This document shows, piece by piece, positions 8,674 to 15,957 of a stretch of DNA of 64,000 nucleotides. A program made the translations under genes and the position numbers. The stretch comes from Vogesella alkaliphila (GTDB lineage: Bacteria > Pseudomonadota > Gammaproteobacteria > Burkholderiales > Chromobacteriaceae), in NCBI RefSeq assembly GCF_014652475.1, contig NZ_BMYW01000001.1, positions 550,322 through 614,321 of the forward strand. The letters are read 5' to 3'. The notes below the pieces were generated by a model. The model was not told where the DNA came from. It did not search any database and worked only from the letters and a program-made list of their open reading frames with translations. Position 1 is the stretch's first letter, and each line of letters opens with the position of its first letter.

Positions 8674-8702
8674 ATCTTATATATCGTTTGGAAATTAATC
8701 AA
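8674..8702 (-). promoter_or_regulatory. Predicted sigma-70 promoter for the solute-binding protein gene
   Basis: On the minus strand TTGATT (8697-8702) and TAAGAT (8674-8679) are separated by 17 bases. They lie about 35 bases upstream of the GTG start in an AT-rich divergent spacer. Each box matches the consensus at 4 of 6 positions. Confidence 0.4.
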
Positions 8703-8770
8703 TTGCAAAACTATACATTTTGGTTATATAAATTGCAAAATCAACTCACCGCCTGCCCGGCCGGGCAGGC
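8703..8770 (+). promoter_or_regulatory. Predicted mmuM promoter, paired direct repeat and 20-bp palindrome
   Basis: TTGCAA (8703-8708) and TATATA/TATAAA (8725-8732) form a candidate promoter. The decamer AATTGCAAAA occurs at 8701-8710 and again at 8731-8740, exactly 30 bp apart (three helical turns), as expected for a regulator contacting one face of the DNA. A perfect 20-bp palindrome (8751-8770) of GC-rich sequence ends 18 bases before the mmuM ATG. Roles are inferred. Confidence 0.4.
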
Positions 8771-8788
8771 AACGGAAAAGGAAGCAAG

Positions 8789-9682
8789 ATGAGCAAAACC
8801 GTGATTCTGGACGGCGGCATGGGCCGCGAACTCAAACGCATCGGCGCGCCTTTCCGCCAGCCGGAATGGTCGGCGCTGGCGCTGTGGGAGGCGCCGCACT
8901 TCGTCGAGCAGGCGCACGACGCGTTCGTGCAGGCCGGGGCGCAGGTGATCACCAGCAACAGCTACGCGGTGGTGCCGTTCCACATCGGCGAACAGCGCTT
9001 TGCCCGCGACGGCGCAAGGTTGGCCGCACTGTCCGGCGAGCTGGCGCGCAAGGCAGCGGCCAAGGCGGCGCAGCCGGTGCGGGTGGCCGGCTCGCTGCCG
9101 CCGGCACTGGGCTCGTACCGGCCGGACCTGTTCGACGAGGCGCAGGCGCTGGCCATCCTGCGGGTGCTGGTTGCCGCGCTGGCGCCGCATGTCGATCTCT
9201 GGCTGGCCGAGACGCAAAGCTCGCTGGCCGAAGTGCGCGCGGTGAAGCAGGCGCTGGCCGGCCAGCCGCAGCCGCTGTGGCTGTCATTCACGCTGCAGGA
9301 CGAGGACGGCGATGGCGTCGCCCGCCTGCGCTCCGGGGAAACGGTGGCGGCGGCGGTGGCCGAAGCGATCCGGCTGGGCGCGGCGGCGGTGCTGTTCAAT
9401 TGCAGCCAGCCGGAGGTGATGGCGGCGGCGCTGGATGCGGCCAACGTGGTGATCGCCCGCGAGCAGGCCAGCCTGCAGCTGGGCGTTTACGCCAATGCCT
9501 TCCCGCCGACGCCGAAAGACGCGAAGGCCAATGCCACGCTCGACGACATCCGCGCCGACCTGACCCCGCGCAACTACGCGCAGTGGGCGGCGCTGTGGGT
9601 GGAGAAGGGCGCCAGCGTGGTCGGCGGTTGCTGCGGCATTACGCCGCAACACATCGCCGCGCTGGCGCAGGCGCTGCCGTAA
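8789..9682 (+). CDS. mmuM: Homocysteine S-methyltransferase
   Basis: A 297-residue zinc-dependent enzyme that methylates homocysteine using S-methylmethionine (or S-adenosylmethionine) to form methionine. The zinc cysteines are visible in LFNCSQPE and VVGGCCGITP, and the N-terminal DGGMGRELKR matches the family. GGAA about 8 bases before the ATG supports the start. It is divergent from the amino-acid transporter genes and 380 bases upstream of metNIQ. In this setting it links imported S-methylmethionine to the methionine and cysteine pool. Confidence 0.92.
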   Translation: MSKTVILDGGMGRELKRIGAPFRQPEWSALALWEAPHFVEQAHDAFVQAGAQVITSNSYAVVPFHIGEQRFARDGARLAALSGELARKAAAKAAQPVRVAGSLPPALGSYRPDLFDEAQALAILRVLVAALAPHVDLWLAETQSSLAEVRAVKQALAGQPQPLWLSFTLQDEDGDGVARLRSGETVAAAVAEAIRLGAAAVLFNCSQPEVMAAALDAANVVIAREQASLQLGVYANAFPPTPKDAKANATLDDIRADLTPRNYAQWAALWVEKGASVVGGCCGITPQHIAALAQALP

Positions 9683-9685
9683 GAA

Positions 9686-9822
9686 GCTGTTCACGACCTG
9701 CTGCGCTTCGTGAAACGTTACACGGTGAGTACGGCTTCGGCATGCTTGTTTATATCCAGCTCAACGCCGCTTCCTCAGCCTTTTTCGCCTTGTCTCGCGT
9801 GAGCGCGCGAGATCGTGAATAC
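9686..9822 (+). repeat. ~140-bp 3'-end repeat, copy A
   Basis: Begins 3 bases after the mmuM stop codon. Shares long blocks (for example CTGCTGCGCTTCGTGAAACG, CCAGCTCAAC, CGCCTTGTCTCGCGT) with copies at 14157 and 48672. Terminal arms are complementary (CTGTTCACGA.. with ..TCGTGAAT) and the right end holds an internal hairpin GTCTCGCG/CGCGAGA(C). Not protein coding in any consistent frame; function unknown. Confidence 0.8.
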
Positions 9823-9841
9823 GTTCCAGGCGGGCGGGCAC

Positions 9842-9878
9842 AACAGGCGCTGTCACACGACAGCGCCTGTTTTCTTTT
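9842..9878 (+). terminator. Rho-independent terminator downstream of mmuM
   Basis: A perfect 13-bp stem (9842-9854 with 9859-9871), 4-base loop, followed by a T-rich tract. The rest of the spacer to metN is AT-rich around 9925-9975 and probably carries the metN promoter, but no box pair stands out. Confidence 0.85.
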
Positions 9879-10061
9879 GGGGGATGTGGCCAGCGCGGCC
9901 ATGCGGCTGGCCGTCGCGGCTTTGATATCACAAAAAGTAATGAAAAAATCAATTTATATCGTTTTTGGTTTTTAAGGCGGCGCACTACACTGGCCTCCTG
10001 CCAGCGCAAAAGGCGCGGCTGATTACCGAAACGCCCACGCCGGGTCCGCGAGAAAGCCACC

Positions 10062-11072
10062 ATGATCCAAGTACGAGACCTGACCAAACACTACAGCCAC
10101 CACGGCCGCCGCGTTGCCGCCCTGGAGCGGGTCAGCCTGCGCATCGACGAGGGCACCATCTTCGGCATCATCGGCCGCTCCGGTGCCGGCAAGAGCACGC
10201 TGATCCGCTGCCTCAACCTGCTGGAGCGCCCCGATAGCGGCGAGGTGCGCATCGGCGACGACGCGCTGACCGCCTATAGCGAACGCCAGCTGCAACAGCG
10301 CCGCCAGCGCATCGGCATGGTGTTCCAGCACTTCAACCTGCTGCGCTCGCGCACGGTGGCGGCCAACGTCCGCTTCCCGCTGGAGCTGGCCGGCGAGCTG
10401 GACGCCGCGCAGATGGACGCGCGGGTGGACGAGCTGCTGGCGCTGGTCGGGCTGCAGGATCACCAGCACAAGCGTCCGGCGCAGCTGTCCGGCGGCCAGA
10501 AGCAGCGGGTGGGCATCGCCCGCGCGCTGGCCAACCGCCCCGACGTGCTGCTGTGCGACGAGGCGACCTCGGCGCTGGACCCGGAAACCACCGATTCGAT
10601 ACTGGCGCTCTTGGCCGACATCAACCGCCAGCTGCGGCTGACCATCGTGCTGATTACCCACGACATGCGCGTGATCCGCCAGCTGTGCGACGAGGTGGCG
10701 GTGCTCGATCACGGCCGCGTGGTGGAGCAGGGGCGGGTGATCGACGTGTTGCTGCAGCCGCAGCACGCGGTGACGCAGAGCCTGCTGGCGGAGACCGGCC
10801 TGGTCCAGGGCGCACTGCAGGGCCAGTGGCGCGAGCGCATCGGCACGCCGGTGCTGAAGCTGACCTTTGTCGGCGAGCCGGCGCTGCAGCCGGTGCTGGA
10901 CAAGGTTGGCCGCGAGGCCGGCCTGCGCGTCAACCTGCTGGCCGGCACGCTGTCGGAAATCAAGGCCACGCCGTTCGGCCAGCTGCTGGCCGGCGTGGTG
11001 GCCAGCGATGTCGCGGTGTCGGCATTGCCGGACATTTTTGCCCGCGAGGGCGTGCGTTGCGAGGTGCTGTGA
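10062..11072 (+). CDS. metN: Methionine ABC transporter ATP-binding protein MetN
   Basis: A 336-residue ATPase that powers methionine import. Walker A is GRSGAGKST (residues 38-46), the signature is LSGGQKQR and Walker B is VLLCDEATSALDP. The C-terminal ~90 residues form the NIL/ACT-like regulatory domain that in E. coli MetN binds methionine and inhibits transport. The stop codon shares one base with the metI start (TGATG), so the genes are coupled. First gene of metN-metI-metQ. Confidence 0.96.
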   Translation: MIQVRDLTKHYSHHGRRVAALERVSLRIDEGTIFGIIGRSGAGKSTLIRCLNLLERPDSGEVRIGDDALTAYSERQLQQRRQRIGMVFQHFNLLRSRTVAANVRFPLELAGELDAAQMDARVDELLALVGLQDHQHKRPAQLSGGQKQRVGIARALANRPDVLLCDEATSALDPETTDSILALLADINRQLRLTIVLITHDMRVIRQLCDEVAVLDHGRVVEQGRVIDVLLQPQHAVTQSLLAETGLVQGALQGQWRERIGTPVLKLTFVGEPALQPVLDKVGREAGLRVNLLAGTLSEIKATPFGQLLAGVVASDVAVSALPDIFAREGVRCEVL

Positions 11073-11749
11073 TGACGGATTTTGACTGGAACCTGTTGCT
11101 GGCCGTGGACTGGCCGGAGATCGGCGAGGCCACGCTGGATACGCTGACCATGCTGGGGGTGTCGCTGCTGGCGACGGTGGCGCTGGGGCTGCCGCTGGGC
11201 GTGCTGCTGTGCGTCACCGCCCCCGGCCAGCTGCGGGCGCGGCCGCGGCTGTACGCGGTGCTGTCCTTGCTGGTGAACGTGCTGCGCTCGCTGCCGTTCG
11301 TGATCCTGCTGATCGTGCTGATTCCGCTGACGCTGCTGCTGGTCGGCACCTCGATCGGCGTCGCCGGCGCCATCGTGCCGCTGGTGGTGGGCGCGGTGCC
11401 GTTCTTCGGTCGGCTGGTGGAAAACGTGCTGCGCGAGGTCGATCGCGGCGTGATCGAGGCCAGCCAGGCGATGGGCGCGCGCCTGCCGCAGATCGTGCTC
11501 AAGGTGCTGCTGCCGGAGGCGCTGCCCGGCCTGATCGGCGCGGCGACGGTGACCGCGGTGGCGCTGGTCGGCTACACCGCCATGTCCGGCGTCATCGGCG
11601 GCGGCGGGCTGGGCGACCTCGCGGTGCGCTACGGTTACCAGCGCTTCCAGACCGAGGTGATGGTCGTCACCGTGGCGCTGCTGCTGCTACTGGTGCAGCT
11701 GCTGCAGTCCGCCGGCGACCGCCTGGTGCGCCGCTGTCGTTTTGACTGA
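11072..11749 (+). CDS. metI: Methionine ABC transporter permease MetI
   Basis: A 225-residue inner-membrane permease with five hydrophobic segments and the MetI-type coupling loop (VDRGVIEASQAMGARLPQIV). The ATG at 11072 overlaps the metN stop. GYTAMSGVIGGGGLGDLAVRYGYQR is cut here to its core GGGGLGDLA, which is diagnostic of D-methionine/methionine permeases. Translationally coupled to metN and followed by metQ 110 bases later. Confidence 0.95.
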   Translation: MTDFDWNLLLAVDWPEIGEATLDTLTMLGVSLLATVALGLPLGVLLCVTAPGQLRARPRLYAVLSLLVNVLRSLPFVILLIVLIPLTLLLVGTSIGVAGAIVPLVVGAVPFFGRLVENVLREVDRGVIEASQAMGARLPQIVLKVLLPEALPGLIGAATVTAVALVGYTAMSGVIGGGGLGDLAVRYGYQRFQTEVMVVTVALLLLLVQLLQSAGDRLVRRCRFD

Positions 11750-11802
11750 CTGACTCTCCGCGGCCTTAACCCCGCAACCCTTTCCCATGCTGTACCCCTG
11801 CA

Positions 11803-11827
11803 TGCCCTGGCCCGTCCGGCCCGGGCA
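11803..11827. repeat. Imperfect inverted repeat in the metI-metQ spacer
   Basis: Ten-base arms (11803-11812 and 11818-11827) with one mismatch and a 5-base loop. With no T-tract it is more likely a differential-stability or attenuation hairpin than a full terminator. It could raise metQ mRNA relative to metNI, as is common for binding-protein genes; inferred. Confidence 0.4.
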
Positions 11828-11859
11828 GGGGGAAGACTTACTCTCGAAAAGGAAAAATC

Positions 11860-12648
11860 ATGACCCGCCTGACCAAACTTGCCCTTGCTTTCAGCCTTGC
11901 CGGTTTCACCTTTGCCGCCCAGGCGCAGAACGTGAAGCTGACCGTGGCCGCCTCGCCGGTGCCGCACGCCGAGCTGCTGGAGGCGCTGAAACCGACCCTC
12001 GCCAAACAGGGCGTGGATCTGGACGTGAAGGTGTTCAACGACTACGTGCTGCCCAACACCCAGGTGCAGGAAAAGCAGCTGGACGCCAACTTCTTCCAGC
12101 ACATCCCGTATCTGGACAAGTTCAACAAGGACCGCGGCACCAATCTGGTGGTGGCCAGCAAGCCGGTACACATCGAGCCGTTTGCCGCCTACTCGCTGAA
12201 GGTGAAGCGCGTGGCCGAGCTGAAGGACGGCGCCACGGTGGCCATCCCCAATGACCCGACCAACGCCGGCCGCGCCTTGCTGCTGCTGGACCAGGGCGGC
12301 GTGATCAAGCTGAAGGACCGCAGCAACATCTACCCGACCACCCGCGACATTGCGGCCAACCCCAAGCACCTGAAGATCAAGGAACTGGAAGCCGCCACCC
12401 TGCCGCGGGTGCTGAATCAGGTGGATCTTGCGCTGATCAACGCCAACTATGCGCTGGAAGCCAAGCTGAACCCGAAGAAGGACGGCCTGTTCACCGAGAC
12501 CACCTCGCCGTACGCCAACCTGCTGGTGGCGCGTCCGGACAACAAGGACAGCGCCGCGGTGAAGAAGCTGGCGGCCGCGCTGAACAGCCCGGAAGCGAAG
12601 CGCTTCATTGAAAGCAAGTACCAGGGCGCGGTGGTGCCGGCGTTCTGA
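11860..12648 (+). CDS. metQ: Methionine-binding periplasmic protein MetQ
   Basis: A 262-residue NlpA/MetQ-family binding protein. Residues 1-22 are a signal peptide with a likely cleavage after AQA. There is no lipobox cysteine, so unlike E. coli MetQ it should be soluble in the periplasm. The mature N-terminus (KLTVAASPVPHAELLE) and QEKQLDANFFQHIPYL are hallmark MetQ sequences. AGGA precedes the ATG. Third gene of the methionine importer. Confidence 0.95.
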   Translation: MTRLTKLALAFSLAGFTFAAQAQNVKLTVAASPVPHAELLEALKPTLAKQGVDLDVKVFNDYVLPNTQVQEKQLDANFFQHIPYLDKFNKDRGTNLVVASKPVHIEPFAAYSLKVKRVAELKDGATVAIPNDPTNAGRALLLLDQGGVIKLKDRSNIYPTTRDIAANPKHLKIKELEAATLPRVLNQVDLALINANYALEAKLNPKKDGLFTETTSPYANLLVARPDNKDSAAVKKLAAALNSPEAKRFIESKYQGAVVPAF

Positions 12649-12740
12649 GCCGTCACCCAACGCATGTCCCATGCCGACCGCGCCCGCCCATGAGGCGCGG
12701 CGGCACCACTGAATGCCGGAACGTAACCCAAGGAAAGACC

Positions 12741-14156
12741 ATGACTGTCCCATCCCCGACGCTGGCGCCGGCCGCGTCGCTGCCGCCGCGCAGTCGTAGT
12801 GTGCTGGAAATGATCGGCAACACCCCGCTGCTGCGGGTGCGCCATCTCGATACCGGCCCCTGCGAGCTGTACCTGAAGCTGGAAAACCAGAACCCGGCCG
12901 GCTCGATCAAGGACCGCGTCGCGCTGTCGATGATCGAGGCCGCCGAGCGCGACGGCCGGCTGGCGCCCGGCGGCACCATCATCGAGGCCACCGCCGGCAA
13001 TACCGGCCTTGGCCTCGCGCTGGTCGCCTCGCAGAAGGGCTACCGCCTGATCCTGGTGGTGCCGGACAAGATGAGCCGCGAAAAGGTGCTGCACCTGCAG
13101 GCGCTGGGCGCGCAGGTGATCCTGACCCGCTCCGATGTCGGCAAGGGCGATCCGGACTACTACCAGGACCGCGCCGCACGGCTGGCCGCCACCATCCCCG
13201 GTGCCTTCTACATCGACCAGTTCAACAACGCGGCCAACCCGCTGGCGCACGAGACCGGCACCGGGCCGGAAATCTGGGCGCAGATGCAGCAGGAGGTGGA
13301 CGCGGTGGTGGTCGGCGTCGGCTCCAGCGGCACGCTCACCGGCCTGAGCCGCTTTTTCGGGCGGGTGTCGCCGCACACCGAGTTCGTGCTGGCCGATCCG
13401 CAAGGCTCCATCCTGGCCGACCACATCGAGCACGGCCATCACGGCGCCGCCGGCAGCTGGCTGGTGGAGGGCATCGGCGAGGACTTCATCCCGCCGCTGG
13501 CCGACTTCGGCAAGGTTGGCCGCAGCTACCGCATCAGCGACCGGCAAAGCTTCGACAGCGCGCGCGAGCTGCTGCGCCACGAGGGCATCCTCGGCGGCTC
13601 GTCCACCGGCACGCTGCTGGCCGCCGCGTTGCAGTACTGCCGCGCGCAGACCACGCCCAAGCGGGTGGTGACCTTCGTCTGCGACAGCGGCAACAAGTAC
13701 CTGTCCAAGATGTACAACGACTTCTGGCTGTTCGACCAGGGCCTGCACCAGCCGCCGCAGGTGGGCAACATCACCGACCTGATCGCGCGCCGCCACGACC
13801 ACGGCCACAGCGTGGTGTGCCACCCGGACGAGCCGCTGACCGTGGTCTACCAGCGCATGCGCCTGCACGACGTGTCGCAGCTGCCGGTGATCGACGGCGA
13901 GCGCGTGATCGGCCTGATCGACGAGTGGGACCTGCTGATGTCGGTACACGGCGAGCCGGAGAACTTCCACCAGCCGGTGTTCACCGCGATGAGCAGCAAT
14001 GTCGAGACCATCTCGCCGCGCGCCTCGCTGCAGGACCTGCTGCTGGTGTTCAACAACGGCCATATCGCGGTGGTGATCGAGCGCGAGCGCTACCTGGGCC
14101 TGATCACGCAGAGCGACCTGCTGACCTACTGGCGCCAGCGCGTCGGCGCCGCCTGA
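12741..14156 (+). CDS. Cystathionine beta-synthase with CBS-domain pair
   Basis: A 471-residue protein. Residues 1-~330 form a fold-type II PLP domain with the PLP lysine K58 in NPAGSIKDRVAL and the substrate loop GNTPLLR near 26. Residues ~345-470 are two CBS motifs. That order is the standard cystathionine beta-synthase, which joins homocysteine and serine; a cysteine synthase with CBS domains is less likely given the adjacent cystathionine lyase. The ATG at 12741 follows AAGGAAAG; an upstream in-frame start at 12690 has no such site. Followed immediately by repeat copy B and then the lyase gene. Confidence 0.92.
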   Translation: MTVPSPTLAPAASLPPRSRSVLEMIGNTPLLRVRHLDTGPCELYLKLENQNPAGSIKDRVALSMIEAAERDGRLAPGGTIIEATAGNTGLGLALVASQKGYRLILVVPDKMSREKVLHLQALGAQVILTRSDVGKGDPDYYQDRAARLAATIPGAFYIDQFNNAANPLAHETGTGPEIWAQMQQEVDAVVVGVGSSGTLTGLSRFFGRVSPHTEFVLADPQGSILADHIEHGHHGAAGSWLVEGIGEDFIPPLADFGKVGRSYRISDRQSFDSARELLRHEGILGGSSTGTLLAAALQYCRAQTTPKRVVTFVCDSGNKYLSKMYNDFWLFDQGLHQPPQVGNITDLIARRHDHGHSVVCHPDEPLTVVYQRMRLHDVSQLPVIDGERVIGLIDEWDLLMSVHGEPENFHQPVFTAMSSNVETISPRASLQDLLLVFNNGHIAVVIERERYLGLITQSDLLTYWRQRVGAA

Positions 14157-14302
14157 ACCTGTTCAATGTCTGCTGCGCTTCGTGAAACGTTACACGGTGA
14201 GTACGCCTTCGGAATGCTGGTTTATATCCAGCTCAACTCCGCTTCCCCAGTCGTTTTCGCCTTGTCTCGCGTGAGCGCGCGAGACTTTGAACAGACTCTG
14301 AG
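14157..14302 (+). repeat. ~140-bp 3'-end repeat, copy B
   Basis: Starts directly after the cystathionine beta-synthase stop. Its terminal arms differ from copies A and C (CTGTTCAATGTCT against AGACTTTGAACAG) but still pair at 12 of 13 positions, a compensating change. It carries the same internal right-end hairpin. Confidence 0.8.
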
Positions 14303-14377
14303 ACATTCCTATTGATCCGCAAGGTGCGGCGGCCGCTGCCGCCGCGCGTTGCGGCCAACCTTTTGCAAGGACACAGC

Positions 14378-15526
14378 ATGAGCACCGATTTCCACACCCT
14401 GTCCGTGACCGCCGGCCTGCACGATGACCCGTTCGGCGCGGTGATCCCTCCGATCTACGCCACCTCCACCTACCGCCAGCAGGCGCCGGGAGAGCACAGC
14501 GGCTACGAGTACTCGCGCAGCCAGAACCCGACGCGCGAGGCGCTGGAGCGCGCCGTCGCCGAGCTGGAAGGCGGCGTGCGCGGCTACGCCTTCGGCTCCG
14601 GCCTCGCCGCCATCGCCACCGTGCTCGACCTGCTGCCGGCCGGCAGCCACATTGTCGCCATCGACGACCTGTACGGCGGCTCGGTGCGCCTGTTCGACCG
14701 CGTGCGCAGCCAGTCGGCCGGGCTGTCCATCAGCTACGTACCGTCCGACGACCCGGCGGCGCTGGAGGCGGCCATCCGGCCCGATACCCGCATGCTGTGG
14801 GTGGAAACGCCATCCAACCCGCTGAACCGGCTGGCCGACCTGGCGCAACTGGCCGACATCGCGCGCCGCCACCGGCTGATCGCGGTGGCCGACAACACCT
14901 TCGCCTCGCCGGTGATCCAGCAGCCGCTGGCCTACGGTTTCGACATCGTGCTGCACTCGGCCACCAAGTACCTGAACGGCCACTCCGACGTGATCGCCGG
15001 CGTGGCGGTGGTGTCCAAGGACCGCCCGCAGCTGGCCGAGCAGCTGGCCTTCCTGCACAACGCCACCGGCGCCATTCTGGACCCGTTCTCCAGCTTTCTG
15101 GTGCTGCGCGGCATCCGCACCCTGGCGCTGCGCGTCGAGCAGCACAGCCGCAACGCGCAGGCCATCGCGCAGTGGCTGGAACAGCATCCGCGCGTGACGC
15201 GGGTACTGTACCCAGGGCTGGCGAGCCATCCGCAGCATGAACTGGCCAAACAGCAGATGCGCCACTTCGGCGGCATCGTGTCCTTCTATCTCGACGGCGG
15301 CGCGGCGGAGGTGAAGGCGGTGCTGGGCAGGAGCCGGCTGTTCACGCTGGCGGAGAGCCTGGGCGGGGTGGAGAGCCTGGTGTGCGTGCCGGTGGCGATG
15401 ACGCACGCCTCGGTGCCGGCCGAGCGCCGCGCCGTGCTGGGCATCAGCGACAACCTGATCCGGCTGTCGGTGGGCATCGAGTCGGCCGAGGCGCTGATCG
15501 CCGACCTGGCGCAGGCGCTGGCGTAG
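14378..15526 (+). CDS. Cystathionine gamma-lyase / gamma-synthase family PLP enzyme
   Basis: A 382-residue Cys/Met-metabolism PLP enzyme. The PLP lysine is K197 in SATKYLNGHSD; YSRSQNPTREALE and GSGLAAIATVL are family motifs. Pairing with cystathionine beta-synthase points to cystathionine gamma-lyase, giving cysteine from cystathionine (reverse transsulfuration, as in mccA-mccB). Gamma-synthase activity cannot be excluded by sequence alone. AAGGA lies 8 bases before the ATG, and a GTTGGCCGC repeat copy overlaps the leader at 14351. A strong terminator follows. Confidence 0.9.
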   Translation: MSTDFHTLSVTAGLHDDPFGAVIPPIYATSTYRQQAPGEHSGYEYSRSQNPTREALERAVAELEGGVRGYAFGSGLAAIATVLDLLPAGSHIVAIDDLYGGSVRLFDRVRSQSAGLSISYVPSDDPAALEAAIRPDTRMLWVETPSNPLNRLADLAQLADIARRHRLIAVADNTFASPVIQQPLAYGFDIVLHSATKYLNGHSDVIAGVAVVSKDRPQLAEQLAFLHNATGAILDPFSSFLVLRGIRTLALRVEQHSRNAQAIAQWLEQHPRVTRVLYPGLASHPQHELAKQQMRHFGGIVSFYLDGGAAEVKAVLGRSRLFTLAESLGGVESLVCVPVAMTHASVPAERRAVLGISDNLIRLSVGIESAEALIADLAQALA

Positions 15527-15545
15527 GCGCGCTGCCGCACGGACG

Positions 15546-15571
15546 AACCCCGGCCAAGTGCCGGGGTTTTT
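15546..15571 (+). terminator. Rho-independent terminator after the transsulfuration lyase
   Basis: Perfect 9-bp GC-rich stem (15546-15554 with 15560-15568), 5-base loop and five T residues. Confidence 0.88.
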
Positions 15572-15697
15572 CATGGTGTTTGCCGCGGTCGGAATATGGA
15601 CTGCAGCGGCGCGGCGATAAGCTGTGGCGATTTTCTTGGTTCTGCCGTGACCGGGCGCCGGATAAGGTGGGCGAAACGGTGTGGCGGAGGGCCAGCG

Positions 15698-15940
15698 ATG
15701 CGGGCGATGATCATCGGCGGTGACAAGGTGGAGACCACGCGGCGGGCGCTGCAGGCGTCGGGCTATGCGGACGTGCTGCACTGGAGCGGACGCAAGCGCA
15801 GCGACCTGACGCGGGAGTTTCCGTCCCGCGTGGCGCACATGGTGATCATTCTGGACTACGTCAATCACAACCTGGCGAAACGGATGCGCCTGATCGCGCG
15901 CGAGCGGCAGATCAGCGTCGCCTACGTTGGCCGCAAGTGA
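15698..15940 (+). CDS. DUF2325-domain small protein
   Basis: An 80-residue protein whose start (AMIIGGDKVETTRRALQASG) and the later HMVIILDYVNHNLAKRM match DUF2325 proteins, a small alpha/beta family of unknown function. GGAGG lies 7 bases before the ATG at 15698. The last codons contain a GTTGGCCGC repeat read as V-G-R-K. Convergent with the GGDEF/EAL gene. Function not established. Confidence 0.75.
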   Translation: MRAMIIGGDKVETTRRALQASGYADVLHWSGRKRSDLTREFPSRVAHMVIILDYVNHNLAKRMRLIARERQISVAYVGRK

Positions 15941-15957
15941 GGGGCGGCGGGCGGCTA

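Noticed and set aside
9683-9830. Open frames through the ~140-bp repeat as small proteins
   Set aside because: The frames arise from the repeat itself, differ in start and stop between copies and lack ribosome-binding sites.
11750-11859. SAM riboswitch in front of metQ
   Set aside because: The inverted repeat is a simple hairpin and none of the conserved SAM-I/II/III motifs is recognisable.
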